Source: Paragordius varius (Eukaryota > Nematomorpha). From it: a stretch of DNA of 64,000 nucleotides. Under the pieces are notes generated by a model. It saw only the letters and a program-made list of their open reading frames with translations, was not told the DNA's origin and ran no database searches. Shown piece by piece: positions 61,801-64,000 of the stretch. Position 1 is the first letter of the stretch, and the number at the start of each line of letters is the position of its first letter. Where the stretch lies: assembly GCA_964247055.1 (NCBI GenBank), contig OZ176058.1, forward strand, positions 3,162,001-3,226,000, given 5' to 3'. Made by a program: the position numbers and the translations under genes.

Positions 61801-64000
61801 TTTTAAATGACAAGTAATTTTTTTTGCATGCGTTGAAAGTTTTTGTAATTAAACTCCAATATACAGTAATAAATTAAATTATACAGACAAAATGTAAAAT
61901 CTAAACAGACAAATTTTTAGAAAAGACAAAACTATATTTTCAAAATTTTGTTTTTTAGTGGATATAAATCATTTTGAATTGCATAATAAAGAACGGAGAT
62001 ATTTATTATTAATACATACGATGAAAATCATTTAATTTAATTATTTAATAATTTTTTCAGGGAATATCGAATTTTTAAAAGTTATCTTGTAAAAAAATGT
62101 TGTCTTTTAATTATTACATTTTGTCCGTATAATTTCAATTTTTACTGTTTTAACCTAGCATGTCACACGCATTAATAAATATTTGTGGTGATTTAACTAA
62201 TCATTATGCTTGTAAAATATTTTTTTGCCATCAAATATTTTCATATTTTTAAATCCTATATATACCATTTAGAATTCAAATATTCACTCTAAAAATAAAT
62301 TATATGTTTTCGGGCTATTATATATCATAATTAATATGAAATATATTCATATGGCTATAGTTTATTTTTTTTCGGTATTATATTATTTTAAACAAGTTTT
62401 ATTTTTATAATATAAAAAAGCGGTAATTTTTAATTTTAAAAACACATTATTTATTTTAGGGTAAATTTGAATTGTTCAAGGGTGAATTTGAACTGTAAAT
62501 GGTGTATATAATTTATTTTTTTACACTTTATCTTATTTTTTGTGATATTACAGTAACGGGAACTAATATTGGTCCTGTTGGTTTTTTTTATTGGCTGAAA
62601 TTGAAATATATTGGCAAACTATGAGATTTTTAATGGTTAATTATTAAATTATATAATAAAAGGAAAATCTTTCATAATTGGCATGTAAATTTTATTTTTT
62701 TAACCAATTAAAATATCGAAATAGCCAAAAATATCTCTCTTTACTGTATATAAGCGTTTTTAGAAAAGTTAGTTAGGAAATTCAAAATTTGCAATTATTA
62801 AATTTTTTCATTTTTATATTTTTACAAAAAATATTTATCCTAAAAATAAGTATATAAAAATAAATATTACTTTTACAATTATATTTTGGAACTGAATCGA
62901 TAAAGTCTTAGATACAGTAACATATGGTAAAAAACAAAGTTTGGTTAAAATTAACCACACAAAGTTATGGTAAATGACAAGAAAAAAACTGTTAATTTAG
63001 CCATTTGTTGTTTTTTTACCATACTCTGCTGCTTCGTTGGTATTAATTTAACTTACAGTAAATATGATATTATACGGACAAAACGTAAAAACTAAAATAG
63101 AAATAAACGACAATCATACTTTTTTAAACCGTAATTTTTTTCCATATATTCTATTTAATTACATTTGTAAAACATACCATTTACAATTCAAATTCACCCT
63201 TGAACAATTCAAAACCACCCTAAAAATAAATTATGTATTTTCGGGCAAAATAACTTATCATTAAGAAGAAATATATTCTTATGGCATAAATTATTATTTT
63301 TTCAGTATTATGTTAATTTTTATTGAAATTTTATTTTTTAAAAATATAAAAAAAAATTTAGGCAATTTTCAATCTTAAAAAACACAATATTTTTTAGGCT
63401 GAATTTGAATTGTAAGGTAATCTTGAATTGTTCAAGGGTGAATTTGAATTGTTCAAGAGTGAATTTGAATTAATGGTATATATTGTTGTATTACTAATTT
63501 ACATCTCTTATTCATACTTTACAATTTAAAATAATAATATGGTTGGTTGTCTTAAAGTTTTTACAATTTGTCCGTATATTTTCAATTTAGGCTATATGTT
63601 TGCTGTAATATTTTTAAACCATATTGTATGCGCTGTGCCTATATGCTTTTTGCTTCTTTACACCTTTTGATTGATTGATTTTTTTAGCTTCTGTGCCTGC
63701 TTGATATGTCTCATAAAAAATTTAACACTACAAACGCTTCTACTGTCCCTCCCCTGACCAATATTTCCTCTCCTTCGAAAAATTTTGAATCATCCGCTAT
63801 AAACACAGTTATAACTACTCATGTATCTATCAGTTTCAGTTCTAATAATCAATTTTCTGGTAAAAATGATCATCAGTTCTCTCTTTGTGATAATTTTTCC
63901 AACAATCCCGCGTATGGGAATAATGCGTGCATGCCTCCTACCTTACACCCCAACATTGTATCAAATACTCCTTTGTTTATTAGCAAAAACATCAACAGTT
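47430..64000 (+). CDS. mbl: Muscleblind-type splicing regulator, 3' end beyond window (8 exons seen)
   Basis: CCCH zinc-finger RNA-binding protein that controls alternative splicing through YGCY sites. Exons: 47430-47813, 55989-56138, 56492-57299, 57703-58080, 59309-59397, 60060-60924, 61437-61480, 63688 to the window edge. Phases agree throughout and no stop is met in more than 1,010 codons. Finger 1 is C89-x7-C97-x6-C104-x3-H108; finger 2 is C123-x7-C131-x6-C138-x3-H142, split by intron 1 after Lys128. The flanking [13 protein letters not shown] and [10 protein letters not shown] are muscleblind hallmarks. Exon 3 is Gly/Pro/Gln-rich (a PPAPPPPP run and a Q5 run); exons 4-8 are Asn/Ser/Thr-rich with no recognised domain. 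Usual muscleblind proteins have about 200-400 residues. Exon 3 also stays open to a TAA at 57314-57316, which would end a 452-residue isoform of normal size if intron 3 were retained. The exon 3 donor (G/GTTTTA) is weak, so the long form needs transcript support. Confidence 0.9.
48860..49294. mobile_element. Family A MITE, decayed and interrupted
   Basis: Left fragment ATTATGCAGACAAAACTGCA near 48869, an unrelated stretch of about 160 bp, then ACTAAAAGACAAATAAATAT near 49063 and right arm TTTGTCTGTATAATTCTTAC near 49253. Confidence 0.4.
49855..49897. repeat. TA microsatellite
   Basis: Longest uninterrupted TA run in the window, in muscleblind intron 1. Confidence 0.9.
50343..50604. mobile_element. 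Family A MITE
   Basis: TTAAAATTATACGGACAAAA on the left, GTCCGTATAATTTCACTTTT ... ACTGTG on the right. Confidence 0.65.
50780..50942. mobile_element. Family F MITE, decayed right end
   Basis: TACAGTAATGAGAATTATTA ... inverse recognisable as AAATGGTCAATCTATAGCTC. Confidence 0.5.
51006..51286. mobile_element. Family B MITE
   Basis: Degraded left arm (CAATCTCAAATTCAACCTTA) and right arm with AGGGTGAATTTATATTGGAT ... GGGTGAATTTGAATCGTAAA TGGT. Confidence 0.65.
52116..52360. mobile_element. Family F MITE
   Basis: TACAGTAACTAGCATTATTA ... GAAATGGCTTATATAAGTTA TTGTA, 245 bp, diverged inverted repeats. Confidence 0.5.
52407..52655. mobile_element. Family A MITE
   Basis: TTACATTAAAAATTAAAATT on the left; GTTCGTGTACAATTCCAATA ... 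TTTACTGTA on the right. Confidence 0.65.
52763..53023. mobile_element. Family A MITE
   Basis: AATAGAAATTGAAATTATAC on the left, TTTACGTTTTGTCTGTATTT ... AACTGTA on the right. Confidence 0.6.
53995..54159. mobile_element. Family F MITE (reference)
   Basis: GCAGTAAGGAGAGCTATTAT ... ATAATAGCATTCTTTACTAT; inverted repeats of about 45 bp carry TTGGCTATTTTGGTTTATTA and its mirror. About 165 bp. Confidence 0.65.
56297..56414. mobile_element. Family E mini-MITE in muscleblind intron 2
   Basis: TACAGTGGAGTATGGGTA ... TAATCATACACTACTGTG. It lies 77 bp before the acceptor of exon 3. Confidence 0.75.
58140..59095. repeat. Strongly decayed family-B-like tandem array in muscleblind intron 4
   Basis: About 25-35 bp degenerate units built around TTTAAA/CATTT-AA-T-C-CCTT (for example AACATTTTTAATTCTCCCTT, ATTCGTCTTAAAAAACTTCA) occupy 58190-58860. 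After a body of about 180 bp a right arm with GGGTGAATTATAAATGTTCA and AGGGTAATTTGAAATATTTA closes near 59090. Confidence 0.5.
59430..59776. mobile_element. Family A MITE, decayed
   Basis: AAATTATAAAGACAAATATT on the left; GTATGGGTTGTCTTTTAAAA and TTTCAATTTTTTACTGTA on the right. Lies in muscleblind intron 5. Confidence 0.5.
60964..61372. mobile_element. Family A MITE with multiplied left terminus
   Basis: The first 25-45 bp of the left end occur five times in tandem (about 60966, 60985, 61024, 61065, 61104), each AGTAAAAATTGAAATT-like, some followed by CAGGCAGACGAAT instead of CGGACAAAACG. A normal body follows, with a weak right arm (ACCGTTTTGTCTATGTAATT). Confidence 0.65.
61863..62149. 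mobile_element. Family A MITE
   Basis: TACAGTAATAAATTAAATTA on the left, GTCCGTATAATTTCAATTTT ... TACTGTT on the right. Lies in muscleblind intron 7. Confidence 0.7.
62265..62510. mobile_element. Family B MITE
   Basis: TATACCATTTAGAATTCAAA ... GGGTGAATTTGAACTGTAAA TGGTGTA; one left and two right units; body complete with GTTTTCGGGC. Confidence 0.75.
62549..62748. mobile_element. Family F MITE
   Basis: TACAGTAACGGGAACTAATA ... ATAGCCAAAAATATCTCTCT TTACTGTA, 200 bp. Confidence 0.65.
62913..63032. mobile_element. Family E mini-MITE
   Basis: TACAGTAACATATGGTA ... TTTTTTTACCATACTCTGCT, about 120 bp. Confidence 0.7.
63056..63597. mobile_element. Family A MITE split by a family B MITE
   Basis: Left half 63056-63175 (TACAGTAAATATGATATTAT ... 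TAATTACATTTGTAAAACA) and right half 63482-63597 (TACTAATTTACATCTCTTAT ... TTTGTCCGTATATTTTCAAT), with the B element between them. Confidence 0.75.
63176..63481. mobile_element. Family B MITE inside family A
   Basis: TACCATTTACAATTCAAATT ... GTGAATTTGAATTAATGGTA; flanked by TA on both sides, with GTTTTCGGGC-type body slightly shortened. Confidence 0.75.

Overview
The window is very AT-rich animal nuclear DNA. It carries pieces of three multi-exon genes, all on the + strand, with canonical GT-AG introns: a DHX9/maleless-type RNA helicase (3' half, about 58-14647), a TMEM143/DUF3754-type mitochondrial membrane protein (apparently complete, 16376-26187) and muscleblind (start codon at 47430, running off the end of the window). 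The muscleblind zinc-finger pair has the two-finger protostome form, with [18 protein letters not shown] in finger 2. This, with asparagine-rich low-complexity coding exons, points to an AT-biased protostome; I cannot name the species. No bacterial features, tRNA, rRNA, CRISPR, LTR element or Polinton were seen.

Layout. 1-14.8 kb: ten DHX9 exons cover the end of the HA2 region, the OB-fold and an Arg/Pro/Tyr-rich tail, separated by introns full of short inverted-repeat transposons. 14.8-16.4 kb: plain intergenic DNA. 16.4-26.2 kb: eight TMEM143 exons; intron 4 holds a 2.25 kb near-perfect palindrome. 26.2-47.4 kb: a gene-poor stretch of non-autonomous elements, one LINE relic and a few unassigned open frames. 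47.4-64 kb: eight muscleblind exons. An 8.2 kb intron separates the two that encode the zinc fingers, and long Asn-rich exons follow.

The frames of all three gene models close. Junction phases agree at every exon-exon boundary (617 codons plus stop for the DHX9 part, 598 codons plus stop for TMEM143, more than 1,010 codons for muscleblind), which is the main support for the splice sites given.

Most non-coding sequence belongs to a few short families. Family A (about 280-320 bp, TA-flanked, ends TACAGTAAAAATTGAAATTA) has about 30 copies. Family B (TA-flanked, ends CCATTTACAATTCAAATTCA) has an internal 21-bp unit that expands into arrays. Family C (about 565 bp) sits at TTAA. Families E (about 118 bp), F (165-245 bp) and H (193 bp) all begin TACAGT, like family A. 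There are also a hAT-type MITE and two diffuse repeats, D and G. Nested insertions give a relative chronology.

The most notable observation is that TMEM143 intron 6 consists almost exactly of one family-A element. Its left end supplies the 5' splice site and the acceptor AG lies 5 bp past its right TA. Removing the element with one TA restores an open reading frame, so this looks like an intron born from a DNA transposon (an introner-like event). A ladder of decaying copies of a DHX9 exon, a palindrome ending in CACAGTG, and repeated multiplication of only the left halves of families A and B also deserve a second look.
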